From positions 124,001 to 188,000 of the forward strand of contig CALSMP010000004.1 in assembly GCA_943787485.1 (NCBI GenBank): a DNA stretch of 64,000 bases. The letters run 5' to 3'. A model generated the notes under the pieces. It saw only the letters and a program-made list of their open reading frames with translations, had not been told where the DNA came from and searched no databases. Position numbers and translations under genes: made by a program. This stretch comes from an uncultured Luminiphilus sp. Lineage in GTDB: Bacteria; Pseudomonadota; Gammaproteobacteria; Pseudomonadales; Halieaceae. Within the stretch, counting starts at the first letter, position 1, and each line of letters starts with the position of its first letter. Positions 8,593-18,498 of this stretch are shown here, in pieces.

Positions 8593-9693
8593 GTGAAAGA
8601 GTATCTGCAAAGCTTGCTATGGCCGGCGATTGCGGGCGTCCTAGGCGCCTTTATCGTGCTCGATCAATGGGTCCTCAGCCCTGTCAACCAACCGGAAAAA
8701 GCCGCGGCCACGGCGTCGTATCACGAGGCAGTTGCTCGAGCGACCCCCTCTGTGGTGAACATCTACACCGCAAAACTGGTTAATCGTCGACGCAATTCAG
8801 CCCTCAATGACCCCTTGCTTCGACGATTTCTAGGGCCAACCGCCGGGCGTCAGCGCATTGAGCGCTCACTGGGCTCAGGCGTGATTCTGAGCAAGGCGGG
8901 CCACATTATCACCAACAACCACGTCATCGCCGACGCCGACGCTATTCAGGTCTTGCTCCACGATGGTCGCTCTGCAAGTGCCCTGGTTGTTGGATCAGAC
9001 CCAGCCACTGATCTCGCTGTCCTGAAAATTGACCTGCCGGGCTTGTATCCCGCCACCCTAGCCAACTCCGACGACGCACGGGTTGGGGACGTTGTCCTCG
9101 CGATTGGCAACCCCTACGGATTTGGCCATTCCGTGAGTCAGGGCATCATCTCCGGGGTTGGGCGATCCGGGCTGCAACTGTCTGACTATGAGGACTATAT
9201 CCAGACCGATGCCAGTATTTATCTAGGTAATTCAGGGGGTGCGCTGATTGACACCGATGGCAAGCTCGTCGGAATCAACACCCTGATTTATACCGCCGGT
9301 GGGGAGGCCGCAGGAACCAGCGGGATCGGCATAAATTTAGCCACGCCAGTCAACCTCGCCCAATTTGTTATGGGGGATCTGATCGACTATGGCACCGTCG
9401 TTCGCGGATGGCTCGGGGTGAGCGTGGAACTCCTCCAGATGAATGGTGCCGAGGGCCAAAGCGATCAAGCTCTGGTGGTTTCCGGCATCGCCGAGGGCGG
9501 TCCCGCGGCCCGGGCAGGTCTCGAAGCCGGAGATATCATCGCCGCGATTAACGGTAGTCGGGTTAACGATGGGCGCCTAACCATGCATCAAATCGCCAGG
9601 CTGCGCCCTGGCGAACAAATTACAATCGACGTAAGCCGCGACGATGGCTTGGTCCAGCTGACCGCCATTGTAGGTACTCGCCCCACATCCTGA
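8593..9693 (+). CDS. degS: Site-1 envelope stress protease DegS/AlgW type
   Basis: A 366-residue trypsin-like protease with an N-terminal membrane anchor (about 7-28), a protease domain and one C-terminal PDZ domain (about 270-360), the DegS/AlgW arrangement. Catalytic residues are His110 (TNNHVI), Asp140 (TDLAV) and Ser214 (GNSGGAL). In this family the protease cuts the anti-sigma factor RseA/MucA when unfolded porin tails bind the PDZ domain. GTG at 8593 is chosen because GAGGGA precedes it; an upstream TTG at 8575 is in frame but lacks a ribosome site. Position near murA matches algW in Pseudomonas. Confidence 0.93.
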   Translation: MKEYLQSLLWPAIAGVLGAFIVLDQWVLSPVNQPEKAAATASYHEAVARATPSVVNIYTAKLVNRRRNSALNDPLLRRFLGPTAGRQRIERSLGSGVILSKAGHIITNNHVIADADAIQVLLHDGRSASALVVGSDPATDLAVLKIDLPGLYPATLANSDDARVGDVVLAIGNPYGFGHSVSQGIISGVGRSGLQLSDYEDYIQTDASIYLGNSGGALIDTDGKLVGINTLIYTAGGEAAGTSGIGINLATPVNLAQFVMGDLIDYGTVVRGWLGVSVELLQMNGAEGQSDQALVVSGIAEGGPAARAGLEAGDIIAAINGSRVNDGRLTMHQIARLRPGEQITIDVSRDDGLVQLTAIVGTRPTS

Positions 9694-9697
9694 GCGC

Positions 9698-9720
9698 AGG
9701 GCTAAAGGCCCTTATTTTTT
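9698..9720 (+). terminator. Intrinsic terminator of degS
   Basis: Five-base-pair stem AGGGC/GCCCT (9698-9702 with 9708-9712), loop TAAAG, then TATTTTTT. It begins just after the degS stop. Its downstream arm and T-tract contain the stop codon of the convergent hisD (9712-9714), so the two gene ends share these bases. Confidence 0.65.
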
Positions 9721-11016
9721 GCAGCGCAGTTCGGCGCTGCGGGCATGCGCCGTGAGGGATTCACCGCGAGCGAGTGCTGATGCCATCTCACCAAGCGCGG
9801 CGGCCCCGCTCGCTGAGCACTTAATGACTGAACTTCTTTTCTGAAAGTCGTAAACCCCGAGGGGCGATGAAAATCGTGCTGTCGAGGATGTCGGCAATAC
9901 GTGATTCGGACCGGCACAATAATCACCAAGACTTTCACAGGTATTTGATCCCACAAAAATGGCCCCAGCCACTAGGATCCGCTCGAGGTAGCACTCGGCC
10001 CCCTCTAGGGCTAGCTCGAGGTGCTCCGGACCAATGGTATTGCTCAGCGTAAACGCGTCATCCAAGGAATCGACCTGAATCAGCGCGCCCCTGTTACGCA
10101 AGGACGCAGCGATAATGTCGGCTCGCTCCATTTGTGTCAGCTGCGCTACTATCGCCGCTTCCACACGGTCCAAATAGTCGGCGTCTTCGGCGATTAATAT
10201 GGCTTGCGCCTGTTCATCGTGCTCGGCCTGGGAAAACAAGTCCATCGCCATCCATTCAGGATCTGCACTGCCATCGGCGATGATCAGAATTTCCGAGGGA
10301 CCCGCAACCATATCGATACCAACAATGCCAAACACTTGCCGCTTGGCCTCGGCGACATAGCGGTTACCCGGCCCTACAATCTTGTCAACGGGCGCAATAC
10401 TCTCGGTGCCAAAAGCCAGCGCCGCGACAGCTTGCGCGCCACCGACTGTGTAGACTCGAGTCACGCCCGCAAGCGCCGCTGCCGCCAATACCAGAGCGCT
10501 GAGCTCGCCCTGAGGCGCGGGGACCACCATCACGATTTCCTCAACCCCTGCGACCTTAGCGGGGATCCCATTCATGAGTACCGATGAGGGGTAGCTGGCT
10601 TTCCCGCCAGGCACATACAAACCCACTCTTTTCATTGGCAGGACCCGCTGTCCGAGGTAGTTACCCAAGGAGTCGGTGAAACCCCAGTCCTCGGCAACTT
10701 GGTGTCGATGGTAGTCCTCAATCCGCGCGGCAGCCGCTTTCAACGGTTTCGCTATTGTCGGATCAAGGGCATCGAGGGCAGCTTCCAGTTCCGACCGCTC
10801 AATCACCAACGCGGAAACGTCGCTTACCGAATAACCATCAAGTGAGGCGGTGTAACTGACAAGCGCCGAATCACCTTCAGCGCGTACACGCTCGATGATA
10901 TCTCTGACCGTGGTCGACAGCCCATTGTCGCGCTCCTCAGGCCTCTGTAAAAGCAAAGCCAAGGTATCAGCAAATTCCTGATCCCGGGCATAAAGCCGAT
11001 TTATCACTCCCGTCAT
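9712..11016 (-). CDS. hisD: Histidinol dehydrogenase
   Basis: A 434-residue HisD, which makes histidine from histidinol in two NAD-dependent steps using a bound zinc. Family segments include [60 protein letters not shown] and [11 protein letters not shown]; the conserved QAEHDE and GPNHVLPT motifs carry the zinc and catalytic residues. Last gene of the mlaC-ibaG-murA-hisG-hisD run, 16 bases after hisG. The hisC gene that follows hisD in Pseudomonas is not here. Confidence 0.97.
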   Translation of the reverse strand: MTGVINRLYARDQEFADTLALLLQRPEERDNGLSTTVRDIIERVRAEGDSALVSYTASLDGYSVSDVSALVIERSELEAALDALDPTIAKPLKAAAARIEDYHRHQVAEDWGFTDSLGNYLGQRVLPMKRVGLYVPGGKASYPSSVLMNGIPAKVAGVEEIVMVVPAPQGELSALVLAAAALAGVTRVYTVGGAQAVAALAFGTESIAPVDKIVGPGNRYVAEAKRQVFGIVGIDMVAGPSEILIIADGSADPEWMAMDLFSQAEHDEQAQAILIAEDADYLDRVEAAIVAQLTQMERADIIAASLRNRGALIQVDSLDDAFTLSNTIGPEHLELALEGAECYLERILVAGAIFVGSNTCESLGDYCAGPNHVLPTSSTARFSSPLGVYDFQKRSSVIKCSASGAAALGEMASALARGESLTAHARSAELRCKK

Positions 11017-11032
11017 GCTAGTTGACCACCCG

Positions 11033-11677
11033 TCAGTCGATTGCGTCTTTGAGGGCGCTAATAATGTCAGTGAGCAGGGCGTGTCGAGTTCGCATCGCCG
11101 CTTTGTTTACAACAAAACGGGTGCTGACATCGGCGATGTGCTCAAGCGGCACCAAGCCATTGGCCCTAAGCGTGTTACCGGTATCTACGATATCCACAAT
11201 TTCATCCGCCAGATTCATGAGCGGCGCCAACTCCATCGCGCCGTAGAGTGGTATCACATCAGCCTGAATCCCTTTCGCTGCATAGTGCGCGCGAGCAATG
11301 TTGACGAACTTAGTCGCCACCCTGAGTCGAGAGCCGAGGTTTTGGCTGGCTGAAAACCCGGCTGTCTGCAGGGAGCAGCGGGCAATGCCTAGATCCAAGG
11401 GCTCGTACAACCCTTGAGCACCGTGCTCAAGGAGCATATCTTTACCAACGATACCCGCATCGGCTGCGCCCTGCCGAACGTAGGTAACCACATCGGAGCC
11501 ACGTAACACCACAAAACGCACGTCGGGTCGGTTGGCCTCAAAAATCAGCCGGCGGCTGCTTCTGGGGTCATCAAGGGGCTCGAGGCCACATTGCGCCAGC
11601 AAGGGAAGAGTTTCATCGAGAATTCTTCCCTTAGTTAGGGCAATGGTCAGGGGCTGAAGTGTTGATTCCGTAGTCAT
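11033..11677 (-). CDS. hisG: ATP phosphoribosyltransferase, short form
   Basis: A 214-residue HisG, first enzyme of histidine synthesis. The length and the missing C-terminal regulatory domain place it in the short HisG group, which needs the HisZ subunit; hisZ is not in this window. Motifs: [36 protein letters not shown], and the PRPP-binding [18 protein letters not shown]. Nine bases after murA. Confidence 0.96.
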   Translation of the reverse strand: MTTESTLQPLTIALTKGRILDETLPLLAQCGLEPLDDPRSSRRLIFEANRPDVRFVVLRGSDVVTYVRQGAADAGIVGKDMLLEHGAQGLYEPLDLGIARCSLQTAGFSASQNLGSRLRVATKFVNIARAHYAAKGIQADVIPLYGAMELAPLMNLADEIVDIVDTGNTLRANGLVPLEHIADVSTRFVVNKAAMRTRHALLTDIISALKDAID

Positions 11678-11686
11678 AGGACAAGT

Positions 11687-12961
<1,275 letters not shown>

Positions 12962-13195
12962 CTACCCGGCTACTTCCGCGGGGGTCTTGGCAGAAATATT
13001 GACCGCATGAATCGCGCCTGACGCAATACAATCCGCCAGCGGCGCGTATACACGCTGTTGACGGGTTACCGAACGAAGTCCGTCAAACTCCGTGCTGATG
13101 ACCTGCACGTTGCAATGACCACCCGACAATTCAACCGACACGCTTGCGCCGGGAAAGGCTCCCTCCAACAGCGCCTGTATGCTTTTTGTATCCAT
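12962..13195 (-). CDS. ibaG: BolA-family protein IbaG
   Basis: A 77-residue BolA-like protein of the IbaG/YrbA branch, which works with monothiol glutaredoxins in iron-sulfur trafficking and acid stress. The BolA fold with the conserved ligand segment (SGGHCNVQVISTEFDGLRSVTRQQRVYAPL) covers nearly the whole protein. Its place just upstream of murA is the standard ibaG-murA pair. Four bases after mlaC. Confidence 0.92.
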   Translation of the reverse strand: MDTKSIQALLEGAFPGASVSVELSGGHCNVQVISTEFDGLRSVTRQQRVYAPLADCIASGAIHAVNISAKTPAEVAG

Positions 13196-13199
13196 TACA

Positions 13200-13910
13200 T
13201 CATTCCTCGGTTGCGCTGGTTTTTATTTGGCTGTCATCCCAGGTATCAATGACCGTGTCGAGATTACCCCCAGCAGCAACCGCAGAAGCTTCGAACTGAC
13301 TCCTATAGATTTCCCCAAGGTTAATATTTTCAATAATCATGTTTCTGAGTTTCCAAGAACCATCCCTGTACTGACCCAACTGGTATTTAACCGTGTAAAC
13401 CTTTCCATCTTCGCCGTATACATACTGGTTAACCGAAGCCACCCGGGTGCTGCCGGGAGAAATTTCTGTTTCACCCAACTCGATTCGCGAACTTCCAAAG
13501 GCCAAGAGCCCTCTGCTATACGTGTTGACCATTCCATCCCGCAATACAGTGGTGAAGCGACTTAACTGGGCACGCAATGTGTCTCGCCCGTCGTCAGACA
13601 AAGATTTATAGCGCGCACTGCTCGCATACTCACCCATAACGCCCCTCGCAAAACCCCGAAAATCAACCACGCTATCCAGCTGTTTCCCAACGGCGCTAAT
13701 GTACCGATCAGGATCGTCGTCATAGTAATCAGGTGCCTCGCTAACCAGCGCCATGATCTCGCTGGTCACCTCACGTATGACGTCACCCGGCCCCGTGGCA
13801 GGCGAGATCTCATCCCCATGGGACACAGTACAAAATGCGAAGAGCAGCAATAGCGCCAGCGTTTGTACAGCGGCAACTAGCGGTGATTTATTACGGAAAT
13901 AGAGGGTCAT
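13200..13910 (-). CDS. mlaC: Periplasmic phospholipid-binding protein MlaC
   Basis: A 236-residue exported protein (signal peptide about 1-32, ending near VSHG). The MlaC/Ttg2D fold is recognisable by the DFRGFARGVMGEYAS and TVLRDGMVNTYSRGLLAF segments and the C-terminal GSWKLRNMIIENINLGEIYRSQF. MlaC shuttles phospholipids between the outer-membrane MlaA complex and the inner-membrane MlaFEDB transporter. The rest of the usual mlaFEDCB operon is missing upstream, where yrbG stands divergently. ATG at 13910 is preferred to an adjacent TTG (spacing from GGAG). Confidence 0.9.
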   Translation of the reverse strand: MTLYFRNKSPLVAAVQTLALLLLFAFCTVSHGDEISPATGPGDVIREVTSEIMALVSEAPDYYDDDPDRYISAVGKQLDSVVDFRGFARGVMGEYASSARYKSLSDDGRDTLRAQLSRFTTVLRDGMVNTYSRGLLAFGSSRIELGETEISPGSTRVASVNQYVYGEDGKVYTVKYQLGQYRDGSWKLRNMIIENINLGEIYRSQFEASAVAAGGNLDTVIDTWDDSQIKTSATEE

Positions 13911-14079
13911 CAATCGCTCCGGGCATAAAAAGGTAAGTTACAATGCATTCGCTAGGGTTGCTTATCTCACCGCGTAATGGTGGGTCTGCCGGCTGTAGAT
14001 GATACCCGATCTTGGCGTGATACGCCGTTGCGACTAGCGGTCCAGGTGAAAAACCCCAAAAAGCGAAAACTGAGACCCC

Positions 14080-15045
14080 ATGCTGATCAATCTTCTTACC
14101 ATTGTCATCGGACTTGCGGTCCTTGTCTGGAGCGCAGATCTGTTTATCGATGGCGCAGCAGCCCTCGCCTCGCGCGTTGGATTATCACCACTGCTAATCG
14201 GCATGACCATCGTGTCAGTAGGCACTTCTGCACCTGAAATTCTCGTCTCAATTATGTCTTCCGCGACCGGCTCCGGCGCACTCGCAATAGGCAATGCCTT
14301 TGGCTCGAACATCGCTAATGTTGGCCTAGTCCTTGGGGTCACTGTACTCATTGCGCCAATAACGGTGGGACGAACGACGACATTTACAGATATACCTATA
14401 CTACTGGTTATCGTGTGTCTGTGTTGGGTCTTACTCCTGGATAACCTGCTGTCGGCCTTTGACTCCGCCATCCTCAGCTGCACCTTGGTGCTATATCTGT
14501 TCCGAATTGCTCGGCACCGTGCCACTCCAGACATCAGCGACCTCACCGACCCCGTGGAGAGCATGCCCTTAAAAAAAGCGAGCAGCATCTTCATCATCGG
14601 ATTAGGCTTACTCATACTGAGCTCTCGGGTACTCGTTTATGGCGCGGTTAATGTTGCAACCGCACTGGGCGTACCCGAATTAATTATTGGTCTAACGATA
14701 GTGGCTTTGGGTACTAGCTTACCCGAACTTGCCGCTTCGCTCGTCAGCGCCCTAAAGGGCCATGCCGATATCGCCATTGGTGCTATTGTAGGTTCCAATA
14801 TTTTTAATTTGCTGATTGTTTTGGCTATTCCTGGCTTTTTTGAACAGATCGCGCTTTCGACCACTGACCTGCAACGCGACTTAGGTACGGTGACCCTCAG
14901 CACCGCATTACTCGGCTTCTTTATATGGACAAGCTGGCGTCGAGACACGGGTACTGCTTCGCTAGGTCGCACAGCGGGGTGCACTTTTCTTGCGATATAT
15001 GTGCTTTACTACGTGTGGTTGACCCTCGGCACGAAGGCTTTGTGA
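14080..15045 (+). CDS. yrbG: Sodium/calcium exchanger-family antiporter YrbG
   Basis: A 321-residue membrane protein of the CaCA family with two repeated halves. Each half carries an alpha-repeat: GMTIVSVGTSAPEILVS with GNAFGSNIANVGLVLG, and GLTIVALGTSLPELAAS with GAIVGSNIFNLLIVL. About ten membrane helices are expected. It leads the yrbG-kdsD-kdsC-lptC-lptA-lptB series as in E. coli. The 166-base gap to mlaC (13914-14079) must hold the divergent promoters, but I see no strong consensus match there. Confidence 0.93.
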   Translation: MLINLLTIVIGLAVLVWSADLFIDGAAALASRVGLSPLLIGMTIVSVGTSAPEILVSIMSSATGSGALAIGNAFGSNIANVGLVLGVTVLIAPITVGRTTTFTDIPILLVIVCLCWVLLLDNLLSAFDSAILSCTLVLYLFRIARHRATPDISDLTDPVESMPLKKASSIFIIGLGLLILSSRVLVYGAVNVATALGVPELIIGLTIVALGTSLPELAASLVSALKGHADIAIGAIVGSNIFNLLIVLAIPGFFEQIALSTTDLQRDLGTVTLSTALLGFFIWTSWRRDTGTASLGRTAGCTFLAIYVLYYVWLTLGTKAL

Positions 15046-15049
15046 AGAG

Positions 15050-16021
15050 ATGATTGACAAGAAAACAATCCTGACCGCGGTGCGTCGCACGATCACAATG
15101 GAAAGTGAGGCCATTTCCGGCCTCGCCCACACCATCGATGATCATTGGGTTGCTGCTTGTGAGTGCATACTCAAAGCCAAAGGGCGCACTGTTGTCACCG
15201 GTATAGGCAAGTCCGGCCATGTTGCCAGCAAGATTGCCGCAACCCTCGCGAGCACTGGCACCCCAGCTTTTTTCGTCCACCCGGGAGAAGCCTCCCACGG
15301 GGATTTAGGTATGATCACCCGGGACGATGTCGTGATAGCGCTCTCAAATAGCGGAAATACGGCAGAAATTTTGGCGCTGCTGCCCCTCCTGAAGCGGCTC
15401 GCCGTCCCTGTTATCGCGATGACCGGTAATCGGGAATCACCTCTAGCAAAAGCGGCCGACGTGCATCTATACGCGGGCGTCACCGAGGAAGCCTGTCCAC
15501 TCGATCTGGCACCAACGTCGAGTACCACTGCTGCGATGGTTATGGGCGACGCGCTCGCTATTGCGCTGCTCGAAACGCGAGATTTCACTGCAGAAGATTT
15601 TGCGTTTTCACATCCCGGGGGATCGCTGGGCCGCAAACTCATTCTCAGCGTCGATGATGTCATGGCCTCGGGAACCGCAGTGCCTAAAGTTTCTTCAGAT
15701 GCCACCCTAGCAGAAGCACTCATGGAGATTACGGCCAAGGGATTAGGGATGACCACTGTGCAAGAGGACGGCATGCTTCAGGGCATTTTTACAGACGGCG
15801 ATCTACGACGAGCGCTTGAGTCACGACCTGATATTAATACCGCCATTATCGCAGGACTCATGTCAACGGATGTAAAGACACTACCAACCGGCCATCTGGC
15901 TGCTGAAGCGTTGCAGCTCATGGAGCAGAATAAAATTACCTCGCTGGTGGTGACGGATAATGTAGGCAAGGTAAGCGGCGTCGTGCACCTGATGGCCTTA
16001 TTGAAGGCGGGTATCGCATGA
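15050..16021 (+). CDS. kdsD: Arabinose-5-phosphate isomerase
   Basis: A 323-residue KdsD that converts ribulose-5-phosphate into arabinose-5-phosphate for Kdo synthesis. An N-terminal SIS domain (about 40-175: GRTVVTGIGKSGHVASKIAATLASTGTPAFFVH, ALSNSGNTAEILALLP, DLAPTSSTTAAMVMGDALA) is followed by a pair of CBS domains (about 205-320). Starts five bases after yrbG and overlaps kdsC by four bases (ATGA). Confidence 0.96.
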   Translation: MIDKKTILTAVRRTITMESEAISGLAHTIDDHWVAACECILKAKGRTVVTGIGKSGHVASKIAATLASTGTPAFFVHPGEASHGDLGMITRDDVVIALSNSGNTAEILALLPLLKRLAVPVIAMTGNRESPLAKAADVHLYAGVTEEACPLDLAPTSSTTAAMVMGDALAIALLETRDFTAEDFAFSHPGGSLGRKLILSVDDVMASGTAVPKVSSDATLAEALMEITAKGLGMTTVQEDGMLQGIFTDGDLRRALESRPDINTAIIAGLMSTDVKTLPTGHLAAEALQLMEQNKITSLVVTDNVGKVSGVVHLMALLKAGIA

Positions 16022-16545
16022 AACCTATTGACCCTTCCGTCGCAAAAAAAATCGCACTCGCTGTTTTCGACGTAGACGGCGTGATGACTGACGGCAAGAT
16101 CACTTATACCAGTAATGGCGAAGAGACCAAGAGTTTCGACATCCGCGACGGCCTAGGCATAAAGTTGCTTTCTCAAGCAGGGATAACAGTTGCAATCGTT
16201 ACAGGCCGTCACTCGCCTATGGTGAAGCAACGCGCGCTCGACCTCGGCATCGGCGAGGTCATACAAGGCCGCGAGGACAAGTTAGTAGCACTGTCAGAGC
16301 TTTGTACCCAACGCGGCATAGAGCTCGACGCGGCAGCCTACATGGGAGATGACCTGCCTGACTTGTCAGCGGTAGCGTCGGCGGGGCTGGGGGCTGCTCC
16401 TGCCAATGGCCATCCGACAGTAAAAGGCGTTGCCAAGTGGATAACCGAGTCTCGGGGTGGTGATGGCGCAGTGCGGGAATTCGCCGAAGCACTGCTGCTC
16501 GCGAGAGGGCAGTGGCAACAGGTAGTCGAGGCGTTTTCGAGGTGA
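16018..16545 (+). CDS. kdsC: 3-deoxy-D-manno-octulosonate 8-phosphate phosphatase
   Basis: A 175-residue HAD-family phosphatase, the C0-type KdsC. Motif I is VFDVDGVMTDG with both catalytic aspartates, then IVTGRHSPMVKQRA (motif II/III region) and YMGDDLPDLSAV (motif IV). It releases Kdo from Kdo-8-phosphate after KdsA. Overlaps kdsD (ATGA) and lptC (GTGA), consistent with coupled translation. Confidence 0.96.
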   Translation: MKPIDPSVAKKIALAVFDVDGVMTDGKITYTSNGEETKSFDIRDGLGIKLLSQAGITVAIVTGRHSPMVKQRALDLGIGEVIQGREDKLVALSELCTQRGIELDAAAYMGDDLPDLSAVASAGLGAAPANGHPTVKGVAKWITESRGGDGAVREFAEALLLARGQWQQVVEAFSR

Positions 16546-17087
16546 AGTTGACCCTATCGACACTACTGGCCGTTGTCGTCCTGGCTGTGCTTTGGCTCAC
16601 GCTTGGACAGGGTGAGCAATTGCCGTCAATTGTCGCCGGCGAGCAAGAAAATATTGTCAAAAATTACGCATTGAACGTTGTTCAGCGAAATTATGACGAT
16701 ACCGGTTCTGCTGTGGACAACGTTTCGACTGAGGAAATCTACCAATACACCCAGGACCCAAAAGTATACTTTTCTAAGATCGTGGCAGAACACGCTGAGC
16801 CCGATGGAAGCTTATGGGTGCTCGTTGCAGCCGATGGTGTTTACCGCCCTCATGCGCGGGAGTTTTGGCTTCACAATGGCGTCACCATTGAGAAAAAAAA
16901 TGAGGGCAGTCAAAAATTGCAAACACCTCGAATGAGGGTTTTGCTTGATGAGGATCGCGCCGTGAACAACGCGTTTGTGGAGCTTCACTTGGCGGACAGT
17001 ACAACTACAGCATACGGACTGGATCTGGATCTGAACACCGGGATAGCAAAGCTCTTGAAGAAGGTTACAACTGTGTATGAACACTGA
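16542..17087 (+). CDS. lptC: LPS export protein LptC
   Basis: A 181-residue bitopic inner-membrane protein: one membrane helix at about 5-22, then the periplasmic beta-jellyroll. It receives LPS from LptFGB and passes it to LptA. The sequence is weakly conserved, but size, topology, and position between kdsC and lptA are diagnostic; the segment YFSKIVAEHAEPDGSLWVL fits the family. GTG at 16542 overlaps the kdsC stop (GTGA); longer readings into kdsC are unlikely. Confidence 0.88.
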   Translation: MKLTLSTLLAVVVLAVLWLTLGQGEQLPSIVAGEQENIVKNYALNVVQRNYDDTGSAVDNVSTEEIYQYTQDPKVYFSKIVAEHAEPDGSLWVLVAADGVYRPHAREFWLHNGVTIEKKNEGSQKLQTPRMRVLLDEDRAVNNAFVELHLADSTTTAYGLDLDLNTGIAKLLKKVTTVYEH

Positions 17088-17646
17088 GCGGGGACAAACC
17101 CCAGGCTTGCCAAAAACGCGGAGGGCGCTGAGCGGCCTCTTCGCGATACTCGTAGTGTGTGAGGCTTACCCCCTACCGACAGACCGCGATCAACCCTTGA
17201 AAATTACAGCCGATTCAGCGGTGCGTGATGATAACGCCGGCGAAACTCGCTATATTGGGGATGTTGCTCTGACTCAAGGCAGTCTTACCATTCGCGCTGA
17301 TTTGCTAACCATCCGTCACAGTCAAGCGTCAGCTGACGTCGTCGTGGCCGAGGGAGACCCCGCGACCCTAAGTCAAGTACCCGAGTTGGGTAAGCAGCCA
17401 GTCAACGCACAAGCTCAGCAAATCGAATACCACCGGTTAGACGACAAAATTATTCTGAGAGATGGCGCTCGCATCGAGCAGGATGGCGCCATCGTCACTG
17501 GCGCGGTCATTGACTATCTGATCACCCGCCAAAAGGTCAGTGCAATGAGCACGAAGCAAAACGCAACGAGTGATCAAAGCGAACGTCCAAAACAGCGCGT
17601 AGAGGTCATTATTCCGCCTGGCGCTCTCGACCCCGAAGAAAGATAG
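17077..17646 (+). CDS. lptA: LPS transport periplasmic protein LptA
   Basis: A 189-residue exported protein with a long n-region before the hydrophobic signal core (about 20-32). The OstA/LptA jellyroll follows ([40 protein letters not shown] is read across it in order). LptA oligomers form the LPS bridge across the periplasm. The last 35 residues are polar and proline-containing. It overlaps the end of lptC by 11 bases and precedes lptB by 13. Confidence 0.92.
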   Translation: MNTERGQTPGLPKTRRALSGLFAILVVCEAYPLPTDRDQPLKITADSAVRDDNAGETRYIGDVALTQGSLTIRADLLTIRHSQASADVVVAEGDPATLSQVPELGKQPVNAQAQQIEYHRLDDKIILRDGARIEQDGAIVTGAVIDYLITRQKVSAMSTKQNATSDQSERPKQRVEVIIPPGALDPEER

Positions 17647-17659
17647 GGGCGTAAGAAGC

Positions 17660-18388
17660 ATGCCATCCGTTCTCAAGGCCGATAATCTCGCCAAGTCCTA
17701 CGATGGTCGGCAAGTCGTACTGGATGTCTCGCTAGAGGTAAGCTCTAGGGAAATTGTCGGGTTGTTAGGGCCAAATGGCGCAGGCAAAACCACCTGCTTT
17801 TACATGATTTTAGGATTGGTAAGCGCGGATAAAGGCCAGGTGAGCCTGGATGACCTCAGCCTTACGCACTTACCAATTCATGCAAGAGCTAAAGCGGGAG
17901 TGGGTTATCTACCACAAGAAGCGTCGATTTTTCGCCGCCTGACCGTAAAAGATAACGTTTTGGCCATTCTTGAGACACGCAAAGATTTGAGCCGAAAACA
18001 GCGCACTTCTGTTTGTATGGAACTGCTCGATGAATTCAGCGTCGGTCATCTTGCCAACACATTAGGACAGGCTCTTTCGGGCGGCGAGCGACGCAGGGTA
18101 GAGATCGCGAGAGCGCTCGCACTTGATCCAGCATTTGTCCTCCTCGACGAGCCATTTGCTGGCGTCGATCCAATCTCTATCAACGAAATAAAAACCGTGA
18201 TTCGTCATCTTTTTGATAGAGGCATCGGCGTACTCATTACCGATCACAATGTAAGGGAAACGTTGGATATATGCCAGCGGGCCTATATTGTTGGAGAAGG
18301 GCATGTCATCGCTTCAGGCACTCCTGAAGAAGTATTGAACAACAGCAAAGTCCGCGAGGTCTATTTGGGCGCCGATTTCACTCTCTAA
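17660..18388 (+). CDS. lptB: LPS export ABC ATPase LptB
   Basis: A 242-residue ABC ATPase that powers LptFG. Walker [14 protein letters not shown]-loop [13 protein letters not shown], signature [16 protein letters not shown] and Walker [14 protein letters not shown] are all intact, with the H-loop in LITDHNV. The region matches LptB closely ([11 protein letters not shown]). Last gene of the LPS run before an intergenic hairpin and the rpoN promoter region. Confidence 0.97.
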   Translation: MPSVLKADNLAKSYDGRQVVLDVSLEVSSREIVGLLGPNGAGKTTCFYMILGLVSADKGQVSLDDLSLTHLPIHARAKAGVGYLPQEASIFRRLTVKDNVLAILETRKDLSRKQRTSVCMELLDEFSVGHLANTLGQALSGGERRRVEIARALALDPAFVLLDEPFAGVDPISINEIKTVIRHLFDRGIGVLITDHNVRETLDICQRAYIVGEGHVIASGTPEEVLNNSKVREVYLGADFTL

Positions 18389-18445
18389 AGCAATTTCATG
18401 TTTGTTTTAGCTGATAAAAGCGCCTCGAATATTGCGAGGCCTGAG

Positions 18446-18474
18446 TTGACAGGGCTACACTCAATACTTAAACA
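18446..18474 (+). promoter_or_regulatory. Likely sigma-70 promoter of rpoN
   Basis: A perfect TTGACA at 18446-18451 is followed after 17 bases by TAAACA (18469-18474). It lies in the 110-base gap between lptB and rpoN, giving a short leader of about 20 bases. Just upstream a six-base-pair hairpin GCCTCG/CGAGGC (18422-18440) lacks a T-run, so it is at best a weak stop for lptB transcripts. Confidence 0.5.
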
Positions 18475-18498
18475 CAGGCGTAGCACATCTGAGGTGAA

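Noticed and set aside
14034-14615. 193-residue minus-strand open frame opposite yrbG
   Set aside because: Ser/Arg/Pro-rich composition with no recognisable domain; a shadow of the yrbG membrane protein on the other strand.
15142-15774. 210-residue minus-strand open frame opposite kdsD
   Set aside because: Low-complexity translation opposite a strongly conserved enzyme, with no supporting ribosome site or neighbour.
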